From Gracilaria gracilis (Eukaryota; Rhodophyta; Florideophyceae; Gracilariales; Gracilariaceae), in assembly GCA_030374805.1 (NCBI GenBank), contig JARGSG010000230.1, forward strand, positions 1 through 64,000: a stretch of DNA of 64,000 nt, written 5' to 3'. Under the pieces are notes generated by a model, which saw only the letters and a list, made by a program, of their open reading frames with translations, was not told the origin of the DNA and did no database searches. Below, in pieces: positions 33,641 to 44,238 of this stretch. A program made the position numbers and the translations under genes. Positions within the stretch are counted from its first letter, which is position 1, and each line of letters opens with the position of its first letter.

Positions 33641-34264
33641 TTACAACTGGCAATAGAAGTCAAAGCATGAGACCTCACACCCAAAGTATTGGCTCACCTG
33701 TCCACTTTTTTCCAAGCAAGTCTTGAAATTAAGCAGCAAAGCAGAAGATATATATAAGAGCGCCACCAGGAAACGTCGCACAAATAGAAGGCGGGATATG
33801 GCGTTTCGAAACCACATTTGCTTCAGATCCTTATACTTCCATTCGACTGCTGTTCTCAACATATTCATTGAAGCATTGTAGGCCAGCTGCTCTTTTGACA
33901 CAAACAGCCTTTCGAATGCAGTTTGCAACCACGGGCGTAAAATATATGCCGGATCACCATACAAATAGTGCTGTATACCGTTCACGGTCCAACAATTTTC
34001 CATCAAAGGCTCTATCCCATTCCTCCTCAGCAAGGTGAGATCATGTCTTCGTCCTACCTCGGGGCCGACTAGATGAAATATCAAACCATCAGGTGTAGAT
34101 ATGGTCCGGTACTTAAAGCAGTGGTTTCGAATGTAACCCGAGTAGCATGCTCTTTGGTTGCATCCATCCTCATTTGGTCTACACATAACGAGTTTCGTAA
34201 AATCAATAAACCCATTTAATGGAGCAGAACGTCTTCGCAGTGCTTCAGCATTCATTGGTGCCAT
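33641..34264 (-). pseudogene. PIF/Harbinger-type transposase, C-terminal part
   Basis: A minus-strand frame of 207 residues starting at ATG 34264. It has the DDE_Tnp_4 pattern: GFIDFTK (first Asp), then CYSGYIRNHCFKYRTI, PDGLIFHLVGPEVGRRHDL (second Asp), YGDPAY, a YNASMNMLRTAVEWKYKDLK block (third acidic residue) and a hydrophobic C-terminus. Full PIF transposases are about 350-400 residues, so the N-terminal helix-turn-helix part is missing or in an upstream exon. The frame is otherwise clean. No terminal inverted repeats were found. Domestication as a HARBI1-like host gene is an alternative. Confidence 0.8.
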
Positions 34265-35708
34265 TTCGACTAGCAGCTGTTACTGTACTTGCGTTATCAG
34301 GTGACCTTTTGATACTATAAATCTCTCGATAGCCTCCCGAAAACTTCACTTATGTGGCTGTACCGCATAGTAAATATAATTTCCATGTCATACCATGTTA
34401 ATGCGGAAGCCAGTCGTCTCAAAACAACGCAGCATGCTGTGACAGTATCACAGTAGTATCAATTACCCTGAGTATGACTGACATTCCATTGCATTGCCAT
34501 AGCCACTTCATCAATGTCACTACGACAAAACCGGAAGTCATGTAAACATTTTTCCTTATAATAGACATTAAGATTGAAACTTGTTTGCGAGATTGTTTGA
34601 AGTCTGACTCGCAAGATTGCAACATATTTTTTAGGTTTTATACTTGTTTTCAAACTGGTAGTAGAAGAAGAAATGCGTGTGCGTCAAGATAAATACCGAG
34701 TGCAAATTGAGTGCGCTACTTTTCGAGACGGGCTTGTGCCCTTCCAAGACAGTACTCTTCTTGAGACACCATTGTCTTGCCGGATGGGAGTCATGCAAAG
34801 CTTGAAGAAGACAAGCGCATGTGCGTAAAGTACAAGTTGGGAGATTTCGTGGCCAAATCTCGTATGATGCGTGTACACCGTAGGTGGAAAAATCTTTACA
34901 AGAATTGCTCTAGTGTAAAGTCTCATGATGGGAAGGTGCACAGAGAAAAAATTACAAAGAAAGTTTAATAAAATATATTTTACTACGATGTATTGTAGTG
35001 TATGTCGTATAGATGTTTTGCGGTTTGAAATAGCCGTTTACGTGCTGCTCAGGGTCTATAAAGTCGTTTGGCCAGGGAAGAGTTTATTTTAAAACTTTTT
35101 TATGTAACGAATAGCCTCCTTGCTGCTGCGTCGTCCGTAATCGTTTGGTATACTGTGTACAGCTAAAGAGGGGGTGTTGTATAGGAGTTTCGCGCACTGT
35201 ATATTGGGTTTCTTTGGAGCTCAGAAAGAGAGCAGAAATAGTGTGGGCTAAATTATTTGCGGGCTCTGGGTGTATCACAGTGTGATGTGATAATCACACA
35301 ATACAGACGTATTAAAATCAACAAATCACGTTTTCCCGGAACTCCCAGAGGTTTTCAGGAGTGTTTAGAGGTACTTTGAAGGGATATAAAGCAGCTTCTT
35401 CCTAGAAAAGTTTTTAATTCTTCAAAAGTGACTCATCTTTTTTGGTAGCTTATGATACTTACGAGCAGGAGTGTATCTCCGAAGTTCTTTTTCATTGTTT
35501 GCGCATACAAGGGAAACATGCACGTGCATTTTTTTTCGACAACTGTGCTTCAACTTCACGGTAGGAACAAGTTGATGACTTTTCCTGTTGTGTAGCGTTC
35601 CGGTGCACGCATTCATTTGTTTCATCTTGAGAGTCAAAAGTCCGAGCTTCATCTTAGGCGTTTCAATCTCCCCGTACCTTATCAAAGTACAAAGAAGACA
35701 GCTGTCTC
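34265..35708. other. Intergenic, upstream of receptor-like gene
   Basis: About 1.4 kb, AT-rich in the middle (near 34970-35100). A 63-residue frame at 34777-34968 (KYKLGDFVAKSRMMRVHRRW) is basic and unrecognised. The part near 35650-35700 should hold the promoter and 5' UTR of the gene at 35709; no clear TATA box is seen. Confidence 0.4.
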
Positions 35709-38243
35709 ATGCGACCGTGGCGAAGTCCATGTCCCATGACAGGCTTCTTCACATGGGCCTCGTTATTCCTTCTCTTCCATGCCACGATATCTGTTCAGGC
35801 CAATAACGCTTTCGATAAACTTTACACAGAGAAGAATGAAGCTGCACGCGATGTAGCAGCTGAACTGGCAAGGGTCTTACATCCCTCCGCACGATGTCGA
35901 GCCTCCAAGAACTGTAACCAAGGGCCTTGTCTTCCAAGCGACTGCGCCAACGATGCGTTCGGACCTAACTATCGCTGTTCCGGCTTGCTGTTGGCTTCCA
36001 GTGGAGAATCAATCTGCCCTGCCAGTTGCGCGCCTGAGAAAAGACTGCTGAATTTCAACACTGCTCACATCAGCTTTACACCTGATTCGGTACGATACGA
36101 GACACGCAACGGCAAACACAACATTCGAGTACAGGATCGTGATCTACTTAGAGATACCTGTGCTCTTAAATCTATGCGCGACTCTTTGCGCAAATCATTT
36201 GAGAGGCACAAGCTCGAGAGTTGGATTTATGCGTCCACTTCTTCAGGACTATTCCTCGCCTACCCAGGGAATGCAAGAGGACGCAATACGGCCCATACTG
36301 AACAATGCGGATTTGTTCCGATGATTCGTCCCTGGTATGTCGCCGCCGCCTCCGGCTTGAAAGATGTCGTGTTTCTGTTGGACCAGACTTCTTTGGTAGC
36401 GGCGGATAAAGTGCTCACTAGATCTCTGGAAAGTGCAATAAATGCTCTGGAACAGAGTGATTACGTCGCTGTACTGGCAGTAGGCAAAGAACTGAAGACC
36501 CTGGGTGGCGTCCAGAGGCTCCAGAAAGCGACAGGCGACGTCAAGGAAAGGCTTTTATTGGATTTAAGTCGGTTACAACCATCAGGTGGATCGCCTGCTA
36601 TAGAGACTGCATTTTCGAAAGCCTTTGATCTGCTTCAACTGTCAGCAGCTGACGGACAAACCAGTTTTTGCTCCAAGATCATTGTGTTGTTGATAGGCAA
36701 TGAGCCGGAATGTTTCGAGCAGTGCGGACCATCTCGATCTGTGGCGTGCAGTTGTACAAGTACAATAGTGGATATCGTCAAACGCAAACAGGAAAGCATT
36801 GGAGGCGGTGTTTCCATTGTTACATTCACAGAAGGAGATAACAACGACGCCCAACGTATTGCCCGGTCTCTGGTGTGTGAGACATCAAATCCTGGGGTCT
36901 GGAGTCGTGTATCGTCCGAGCAGGATCACGAAACATCTCTACTTGCATACACGGATATTGCGTCTCTCACTCAAACGAGGGCACAATACACTTCCGATGT
37001 ATACATTGACCAAAATGGATTAGGTGAAATGTTTACAATAGCACACCCTGTCTATGATCCGGACTCGAGACGCCTGGTCGGGGCTGTAGGAGTTGATACC
37101 ACGATTGGCGAGGTCGCCAAAGCTGTAGGGGATAGAAATACAGCTAAACAAGGCGTCAAGAACAGATGGGAGAACGAGAAAAGGGGTTGCAAGGCCAGAG
37201 AGTTGAAGGGTTGTGAACTGCAGAAACTCCGACGGCGTTACGGCGGTATGTGCGCAGACGTCTTGGTTAGAAATGGAAATCCTTGGACGTGCTTCCGAGC
37301 AGGAAGTTCACTTTTTTGGAGGTCCGAAGCAGAGCAGACATGGACTGATGCTCGAAGCTCCTGTAGATCCGCAGCCAGTGATCTGGCAGTTATTAACAAC
37401 TCAGGAAAGAATCAAGTTGCTGCGAGCATTAGCTCCCTCGACGGAAGTTGGATTGGATTGCGTGCTTCTCGAGGGAATTCTCTACAGTGGGTGAACGGCT
37501 CGCCGTTGGTGGAAACCAATCTAGGGTTCAGCAGCAATACGAGTGCATCGTTTGAGAAACAGATCAAAACGCTTCACAATGTAAATCTTGTAGACGCGTG
37601 CGTTTCGACCGACCGAAGGGGGGTTGAGGACAATTGGAACGTAGTGCCATGTGACGCCAAGCGATCCGCCATATGTGAGATGCCATTTGACAGTCCAAAT
37701 GCAAGTCAGCAATGTCCAACTGAAGCTACTTTCGACCCACGGATGATACCTGAATATAAACCATTCAACAAGGTTGACTGCGATTTCTCAGATCCATCGT
37801 GCCCTGTGGAGGAAGATGAGGCTCTCAAGAGCGCGAACCCGATCTGTTCAGATAAGTCACTCGCCCCCAGAAGCGACTTCGATCGACGGTGCTGTGGAGG
37901 AAGATCAGATTCTAGTGGCGAAACCTCATGCGGAAGCGATGGGTTATCTGTTGGCTTAATTGCGGGAGTCGTCATCGCGGCTGTTTTTCTCTTAGTGGCC
38001 TTCATACTAATCGTTCTATGGGTGAGGAAGAGGAGGAGGAAAATTGCGTCAAGAAAGGCCCTGCCGGAAACAGGGGGTGATACAAGCAGTGCAGGTAATC
38101 AGACATCTTCACCGCAAAACCCCTCTGCATTACATGCCCCTGTGGACGACCGCAAACCTCTTGACGCTGTGGATTACCTGGCGATGGTCAAAGACAGTGA
38201 AGGCTACAAGGAACCAGACCTAGAGATACTGGATATGAATTGA
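35709..38243 (+). CDS. Receptor-like membrane protein: VWA-Cache-C-type lectin-TM
   Basis: A single uninterrupted frame of 844 residues. The start is ATG 35709, or ATG 35736 ten codons on; either leaves a signal peptide (FFTWASLFLLFHATISVQA). A Cys-rich N-terminal part (residues about 60-115) is followed by a von Willebrand A fold from about 218 (DVVFLLDQTSLVA; its metal site is only partly kept) to about 420, with a CxxxCG-type Cys cluster. Then comes a Cache-like motif (AHPVYDPDSRRLVGAVGVD), a C-type lectin-like domain at about 510-665 (WTDARSSCRS, SWIGLRASRG, ending CDAKRSAICEM), an acidic linker, and one TM helix (GLIAGVVIAAVFLLVAFILI) followed by a basic stop (RKRRRK). The about 65-residue tail has YLAM and EGYKEPDL tyrosine motifs. 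VWA plus Cache recalls calcium-channel alpha-2/delta subunits; the lectin domain suggests glycan recognition at the surface. Confidence 0.85.
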   Translation: MRPWRSPCPMTGFFTWASLFLLFHATISVQANNAFDKLYTEKNEAARDVAAELARVLHPSARCRASKNCNQGPCLPSDCANDAFGPNYRCSGLLLASSGESICPASCAPEKRLLNFNTAHISFTPDSVRYETRNGKHNIRVQDRDLLRDTCALKSMRDSLRKSFERHKLESWIYASTSSGLFLAYPGNARGRNTAHTEQCGFVPMIRPWYVAAASGLKDVVFLLDQTSLVAADKVLTRSLESAINALEQSDYVAVLAVGKELKTLGGVQRLQKATGDVKERLLLDLSRLQPSGGSPAIETAFSKAFDLLQLSAADGQTSFCSKIIVLLIGNEPECFEQCGPSRSVACSCTSTIVDIVKRKQESIGGGVSIVTFTEGDNNDAQRIARSLVCETSNPGVWSRVSSEQDHETSLLAYTDIASLTQTRAQYTSDVYIDQNGLGEMFTIAHPVYDPDSRRLVGAVGVDTTIGEVAKAVGDRNTAKQGVKNRWENEKRGCKARELKGCELQKLRRRYGGMCADVLVRNGNPWTCFRAGSSLFWRSEAEQTWTDARSSCRSAASDLAVINNSGKNQVAASISSLDGSWIGLRASRGNSLQWVNGSPLVETNLGFSSNTSASFEKQIKTLHNVNLVDACVSTDRRGVEDNWNVVPCDAKRSAICEMPFDSPNASQQCPTEATFDPRMIPEYKPFNKVDCDFSDPSCPVEEDEALKSANPICSDKSLAPRSDFDRRCCGGRSDSSGETSCGSDGLSVGLIAGVVIAAVFLLVAFILIVLWVRKRRRKIASRKALPETGGDTSSAGNQTSSPQNPSALHAPVDDRKPLDAVDYLAMVKDSEGYKEPDLEILDMN

Positions 38244-38837
38244 TACAGCAAGGCAAGCGATGTGAAACGCGAGACGTTGACTTCAGCTCATTCGCCGCGT
38301 TTTGCCAAAGCATGTCTTTTGGTAACCAAGTTGATTTGCATTTCAATATGTCACAAATGTATGAGATGAGCCGAGGCTCACCGGCCAACACAAATATCAG
38401 CCACAGCAGAGTCTTTCATCTTCGAGATGTTTCGCAGTAGGAAAGTGTTCTTCACATGCTTCTGTGCATGCGTGCACGTCTTCGGCTGGTACGCCAAGAG
38501 CTCTAGGTGCACGCGTATGCTCTTGAGTGCTGAACCACGCTTATCTTATTGTTATCTTATTGTCATATACATAAACCCATGCTCCACCTTGGAGCCTTCA
38601 GGATGCTCCGATTATATTACAGGTTCCCTTGCTCTTTAGCCTACCAACTCTGCTGCCGACGGCAACAGCACTGCCTAGGCCCACGCCCATCCTTTCTTGA
38701 TACAGTCAGTCTCCGAGCAGCTCTCTTCCACTTCTCCAACCTCGTTTCCCGAAAGCTCAACATCCTGGTTCATGAAGTTCTCATAAAAAAATCCTTCTTC
38801 CTTCTCTCTGGAAGATGCGCATTGAGGATTCTGTTAT
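38244..38837. other. Shared 3' region of two convergent genes
   Basis: About 590 bases between the stop codons of the receptor-like gene and the Sel1 gene. Nothing is coding with confidence; it should contain both 3' UTRs. Confidence 0.5.
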
Positions 38838-41741
38838 TCAGTGACCTCTCCCCGATAGTTTTACGGGTTCAACCAGTTTTTGAAACAAGCTTTCAGCTTC
38901 CCGTACGACAGCTTGATCCTCCAGTATCCAGTTCCTCCTATTTCTTTTCCATTTTATACCCTCATAACTCGACGACGTCCTTTCGATGGCTTTACTGAGT
39001 AGACTTCTTGCCTTCTGCTCTAAATCAGCTGCTCGCACATTCGGATCACATATTCCCCAAATGTCCTTCACGTTATTGTAAAAGTAACCGAGTTTGTACA
39101 AAGGCAACGGGTCGTATTGTTTTTCAGGGTACAGATCATTCGGTTGCTGGGACCGTTGGAACATCTTCTCTGCTGTTCGGAGGATGCGTGCAGTTTGTCT
39201 TCTCAATTCCGGAAGAGCCTCATCATGGCTACTTGAATCCGTCAAAGAACCACTACTGGAACTCGATTGACTCCGCTGATCGCTTCCTTTTGAACCCGGA
39301 CCCCGCTTTCTGAAAAATGGTGGTTTCCGTCTCCGTGCCTGCTGTGTTTCCCCAGTTGTTGCATCGTCGCCAGAAGGAGCAGAGCCAGAGCCAAAAGACG
39401 TGTTCAAAGCCCTGCGCGTCTGGAGATTCCAATTGCGTACGGCCTTCCGCCACTCCAATGTCGCCAGCGCGCTGAAGGCGCTTGGACAGTCGCCGGCCTT
39501 CGAGATCCACTCAAGAGCGTCATGTCCCTCTGTATTTCCGTTTGGAATGATCTTCCTTTCATGCAGCATACCATATTGAACCATTGCTTCTTTGTGATTC
39601 TGTTCCGCAGCTGGTTTGAGGTATCTGATGGCCATCAGCTTGTTTTTCATGTCAGGTCGCCCAAAATCATGAGGAAGTCCGAGAAGGCACCAACGACCAA
39701 GACGGAAACAAGCTTCCAAGCTTTCCACGGACCCAGTGTTCCCACCAAGAGGCCAATTCGCCAACGTTTGCAGCATATCGATACCTTGTCTCACTTCGTC
39801 CAGAGAGACTGCCCTCTCTACTAGGAAAAGTCCGAGTTCCAGCGACGCGCCGAGGTGCCCGAGGTTGCGTGCGATGAAAAAACAACCGACGGCTAACTTG
39901 TCATCGATGTGAATGTCATTATCTCCTCGCCTCAGTACTAGCCCCATTCGGTACATCACATTCATGAGATCCGAATCCACAACGGACGAGCTACCTTCGT
40001 GCGACACAGAGCCTAGTCTCTTGATGTTCTTGTCTGGAGAAGATGTTTCCATGGCAACGCGTATCCCATGTTCGCACACAGTTTCAAGGGCTCGATATGC
40101 ACCGAAGTTCTGACGTATTGCACTTTCCAGCAGCAGCGACAATATTTGAGATTGTGAAAGTGCAGGGAGAGTGGCCTTTCGGTCGTACCAGGCTTGATAC
40201 AGCAGGCGAGCAATATGATGAAGGGCCGATGTATTTTGCAACTCGGCTGCAACAGCGTAGTAGTCGTAAGCATCTCGAAGGGCTTTAGCCGCCATCGGTG
40301 CTTGCATTGCAAACTTTTGCGAGAGATTTCGGAATCGCAGTTCAAAGAGAAGTCCAAGATGAAGAACGGCCAGCGGCTCTTCACCCTTGGCAGCGGCAGT
40401 GGCAGCTCGTATGGAACACTCGAAAATCGCTTCTTCCTTTGACTTCGCAGCCTCATCGGCCTCGTTGAAATCATTTACTCTGTTTGGGGAAGATGAAAGT
40501 ATTGAACTATGTCGCGAAGGTATGGTGCAAAGAGGTTGGTCGGAGAATGGATCGATGTGCTTTTTGTCAAGTTGATCTAACCATAGCTGGATTGCGGGCA
40601 TCTCTAAATCGGGAGCGTCAGTGACAATCATTCGCAAAGGCCATGGAACGTGTTGTAGGAGATCATAATTGTGTTGACAGTTTGGTTCGTTGTAATCAAA
40701 ACATTGTGCTGAGTAGAGCCAGCAGACCAGGTTGCCGAAAATGTATCGATCTTCAGCTTCAGGTAGTATAGAAATCAGTTCCGATTGTGGGCGATGTCTA
40801 AACGAGAAGTCCATACTGTTTAGATTCGACGATTCTCGGTGATTTGTGCGTTTGACCTCTTTCTCTCTTGAGCAACAGTACTCACATGCACGACAGCCAA
40901 TTCCGTTCTGACGGTCAGCAAAGTGCAGGACAATCGCACTTGGAAAGCTTTCAATTGACTCAGTGGATGTAGTCTTTTGTGGTGTTCTGAGTTGCATGAT
41001 TCGTATCATGTCGGGGCAAAGACGGCCGTGATACCACCCAGCCTGATGTGCGACAGTGAAGGCTGTGGCAACGTCCATCAGGATGCGAAATCGCGTGGAT
41101 AGGTTGTGTTCATTCGCGAACAACGGTGGGGACTGGGGAGAAGTTCCCCAACAGGGAATTGCACCGAGGCGTTGATCAAGCTGATGAATTGGTTTAGACA
41201 CTCGTTCATGATTTGAGTCAAGTCCAAGAATTCGAATGTGAGGCTCACAACGCAATGCCTGGGCGCCGTCAGTGTTGAGACAGTGTGGGATGTACCTGGA
41301 AACATTGTTCTCTTGCCTCATGGCACGAATTTCGTTTCGAAGTTGGGCGACATTATGAAGAATTCGGTCAGTGACTTCGTGACTTTGATAACACGCTGCG
41401 GTGTCAAGAAGCTCCGAGTAACGATCCTTGCGGAGGAACATGCGGATAGTGTGCTCCATGAGCGACACTTGGCTCCGAGCTTCGGCGTCGGGAATGAGAA
41501 ATCTGTGCTGGTGAAGCAACTCCTCCGAAGGAAGCATGCGAGCAAGCTTTTCAGTTGTTGAGTTGTGAGCATCGGGATCGTTGTCGTGCATGAAGGACTG
41601 GACGCGTTCGGCGCGAGCAATCAGATACGACGCGATTGCGTGAATGTCGCATGGCGCTTGTAATCGCAGGGTGAGCTCCTTGAGAATGGAAAGTATGTTC
41701 GTCAATGCGAAGGCATCAACTCCAAACGGGCCGAACACCAT
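38838..41741 (-). CDS. Pseudokinase-Sel1 repeat protein with N-terminal helical domain
   Basis: The start is set at ATG 41741 (967 residues); the frame continues 32 codons upstream to a GTG with no ATG. Residues 1-145 are helical and resemble a four-helix bundle of the kind found in MLKL-type proteins. Residues about 170-440 look like a protein kinase C-terminal lobe without catalysis: the HRD loop is replaced by HGRLCPDMI at 238-246, DFG by FAD at 274-276, and helix F reads DRYIFGNLVCWLYSA. A Cys cluster (CRACEYCC) sits at 283-290. From about 450 to 830 there are Sel1-like repeats (e.g. MAIRYLKPAAEQNHKEAMVQ, YGMLHE, then ALEWISKAGD). A Ser/Arg-rich linker and a helical C-terminus close it. 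Helical bundle plus pseudokinase recalls necroptosis executors; Sel1 repeats bind partners. That role is inference. Confidence 0.75.
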   Translation of the reverse strand: MVFGPFGVDAFALTNILSILKELTLRLQAPCDIHAIASYLIARAERVQSFMHDNDPDAHNSTTEKLARMLPSEELLHQHRFLIPDAEARSQVSLMEHTIRMFLRKDRYSELLDTAACYQSHEVTDRILHNVAQLRNEIRAMRQENNVSRYIPHCLNTDGAQALRCEPHIRILGLDSNHERVSKPIHQLDQRLGAIPCWGTSPQSPPLFANEHNLSTRFRILMDVATAFTVAHQAGWYHGRLCPDMIRIMQLRTPQKTTSTESIESFPSAIVLHFADRQNGIGCRACEYCCSREKEVKRTNHRESSNLNSMDFSFRHRPQSELISILPEAEDRYIFGNLVCWLYSAQCFDYNEPNCQHNYDLLQHVPWPLRMIVTDAPDLEMPAIQLWLDQLDKKHIDPFSDQPLCTIPSRHSSILSSSPNRVNDFNEADEAAKSKEEAIFECSIRAATAAAKGEEPLAVLHLGLLFELRFRNLSQKFAMQAPMAAKALRDAYDYYAVAAELQNTSALHHIARLLYQAWYDRKATLPALSQSQILSLLLESAIRQNFGAYRALETVCEHGIRVAMETSSPDKNIKRLGSVSHEGSSSVVDSDLMNVMYRMGLVLRRGDNDIHIDDKLAVGCFFIARNLGHLGASLELGLFLVERAVSLDEVRQGIDMLQTLANWPLGGNTGSVESLEACFRLGRWCLLGLPHDFGRPDMKNKLMAIRYLKPAAEQNHKEAMVQYGMLHERKIIPNGNTEGHDALEWISKAGDCPSAFSALATLEWRKAVRNWNLQTRRALNTSFGSGSAPSGDDATTGETQQARRRKPPFFRKRGPGSKGSDQRSQSSSSSGSLTDSSSHDEALPELRRQTARILRTAEKMFQRSQQPNDLYPEKQYDPLPLYKLGYFYNNVKDIWGICDPNVRAADLEQKARSLLSKAIERTSSSYEGIKWKRNRRNWILEDQAVVREAESLFQKLVEPVKLSGRGH

Positions 41742-43351
41742 GATATGTGGGAGATACGAGCAGCAGGCGTTTTCCGCGGCGCTGTGAAAGACGCGTGCAC
41801 TGCAAACTGGGGCACGCGGTGTCGGGCGCCGGGCCACGGCGCGAGACGTTTTGGCGAGTGGGGTGGAGGGCTAACGTGAGCTAACGTTTACGGCAACGGC
41901 CACGGCAGTGCTAGATATACACTCTGTTGTATCTACAGAGTTGCCGAAAGGCTGCTCACTCTGGGGCTATCTACAGCTGCGGTCAGAAAAATTGCGAGAA
42001 CGTCAGGTGCGCGGCTTCACTTGACTGTAGATACTGTACAGGCACGCACGAACACAGTTGTCACAACAAGGACAGTTGAGAATGCTCAATTTGAGCAGTC
42101 CATGCTCTTCAAGAGCCGTCTCGCCGTTCGCAATCCTCCGTTAAGTCAACTTGTCTTACAGATACAACGGTACAGTAGCCGTCTACCTTCGTATCTAAAG
42201 TTACCCGCTCAAGTTGAGGCTGGATCATCGACAAGCGTGACGTTCTTCAGTGTCTTTTCTTCTGTCCCTGCGAAGCGTCGTGAAGCCTGAGACTGGCTCA
42301 ACTGCTGCCGCTACAGTTCACATTACAGTATCGACTGCAAATTGATGCCAACAATGACATCGCCGCACAAGCCATGCGGGCGTCATGATGCTGGACTGAC
42401 TTTTACATGTACACGCGCCGTTAGGCATGGTGCTAAACGGCGCAAGTAAACGTATCATACAGAATCTCGTGCAAGCTCTCTGTAGCGAGCGCGGTAGGAC
42501 TGAGGGGATGACAGGAATGCTCGCTGCCCTCCGTCGGCGGGATGAAGCCGCCGGCCGAGTGCAGTGCAATTCATTCGTTACAGCCCAAGCTGCGGAGCAC
42601 AACACACACAGGCCACGCATACGTGACCACATATGGAGCTTTTGCCTTTCACAGGACGCCCCTGTATTAATACAAATCCTCAAAGCAAAGCAACTCACTC
42701 ATATACACTCAGCAAGTAAAAAATTTACTTGAGATCAATCCAAAACCAAAAACTAAACCTATTCATCATAAATAATAGAAGTTTTCTCTAAAATAAACCT
42801 ACTTTTCAGCTGGACGTTCTTTTAGCCACAACGAAGATGTTGATGACAATAAACTAGTTTTATGTAACAAAATCTATGCCTTAACGTAGGTGCAACCAAA
42901 AGTACGACGAAACATTCGTACTGGTACACAAAAAAACCCAAGACAACATCCAATATTTAGTGGTGCAAAAAAGCGTTATTTTTAAAAATAAAAGAAAAAT
43001 TGCAAAAACTTTTCATTAAAAAAACCAAAAAAACAAAGCACACAATTTATTACTTAATCTACAGTATTAAAAACAAAAAAGGCAAACAATAAAAAAAGTA
43101 ACAGTAAAAAACAAAAAAAATATTTTCCGTAGTTAATTAACCTTAAAGTTCTGTGTTCAAAACGTTCAAGTTTTATTAGACTTAATATTCTTCATTTTTT
43201 TCGGAAAGAGAACCGTTTGTCGATGTTTTACTTATTTGTTCACTTACGGAAATATTTTTAAGGTTAACAACTTTTTTTGATAGAATTAACGCACGAGATC
43301 TATCTTTATGTCAATTCGCAAATAAAATGTAATTCAAAAATAATTCACTGT
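41742..43351. other. Promoter region of Sel1 gene and long AT-rich block
   Basis: 41742-41990 is GC-rich and should hold the promoter and 5' UTR. A plus-strand frame at 42021-42290 lacks an ATG and is unrecognised. About 42740-43330 is strongly AT-rich with many A-runs and no gene. Confidence 0.45.
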
Positions 43352-43963
43352 CCATCGTGTGTCTACTTGTGCGTTCTGCTGGGTGCCTGCACCGAATTTT
43401 TAGTTTCTATTTTATAATGTTTAATTTCTAATTTTTAACTAAATTGAGTTTAACACTGCCCGTTTATGACACAGTAGGTTATTGGCGCATCCAATGGAAT
43501 CATGACCGCATAATATATCACTGTCGATGCACTGTGTATATATTGTGGTGCACCTCGCCTGTAGTGCAATGAGATCTTCATGGGTTGCTGCCACATGGGC
43601 TTACTTGTGCGCCTTGCTTGCTGCGCTCCACCCAATTGGTATTCTTTCTTTTATATTTTCTAATTTATATTTCCTATTTTAGTTTAGCTTAACATTGCTG
43701 GTTAATGAAAGTAGGTCATGGGTGTAGCAAATGACGTCATGCCCGCATGGGAGATCGGCCTCGCCGCACCTTGTATATATTGTGGTGTACCTCGCCTTCC
43801 CCCTCGGGTACTGTGAAGTCAGGCACCATTAGGGCAGTAACTATACCATCTTGGTCACTTGCGAATCTATTACTATTCAGCTTTTACAGCGCATTGACGT
43901 TTACTACCGTACACCTACACGGTCTAGACTAATTGCCCCGTCGTTTGGCCCTGCGGGTTTCAG
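43352..43963. repeat. Remnant of the 25.5-26.8 kb LTR family, with an internal tandem unit
   Basis: Two diverged units about 235 bases apart share ttacttgtgcg...acccaattgg-like starts, an AT-rich middle and tatatattgtggtgcacctcgcc-like ends (near 43530-43560 and 43775-43795). The second unit continues to 43963 and matches, in reverse complement, both ends of the fossil at 25505-26770. It has no gag, so it is a short internally deleted derivative. Confidence 0.65.
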
Positions 43964-44233
43964 GTGAAGTGCAACGCTCTCCTTGAGGGACTCCCGCGAC
44001 TTAGTTATTTTCCGACATGTGGGCTGGGTTAATTATGACTACATACGATGGCCACGTGGGTCGATGGGACACGTGGGACACGGAAGAGTCCAGGAGGTTG
44101 GTACAGCATTGCGGGTAGTTTTGCACCCTTTATGGGAGTATTCTAGATTATTATAGTATTTGCCATACAGTACGGGAGGTTAGCTAGGGGCAATTGGGCC
44201 CCTCCACCAAGTTAATCTCCCCAACCAGGGTTG

Positions 44234-44238
44234 GCTCT
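44234..44238 (+). repeat. Target-site duplication, left (gctct)
   Basis: The 5-bp gctct directly before the left LTR is repeated at 55650-55654 directly after the right LTR. Confidence 0.9.

Noticed and set aside
42021-42290. 89-residue frame upstream of the Sel1 gene
   Set aside because: No ATG, no family; probably chance in GC-mixed DNA.
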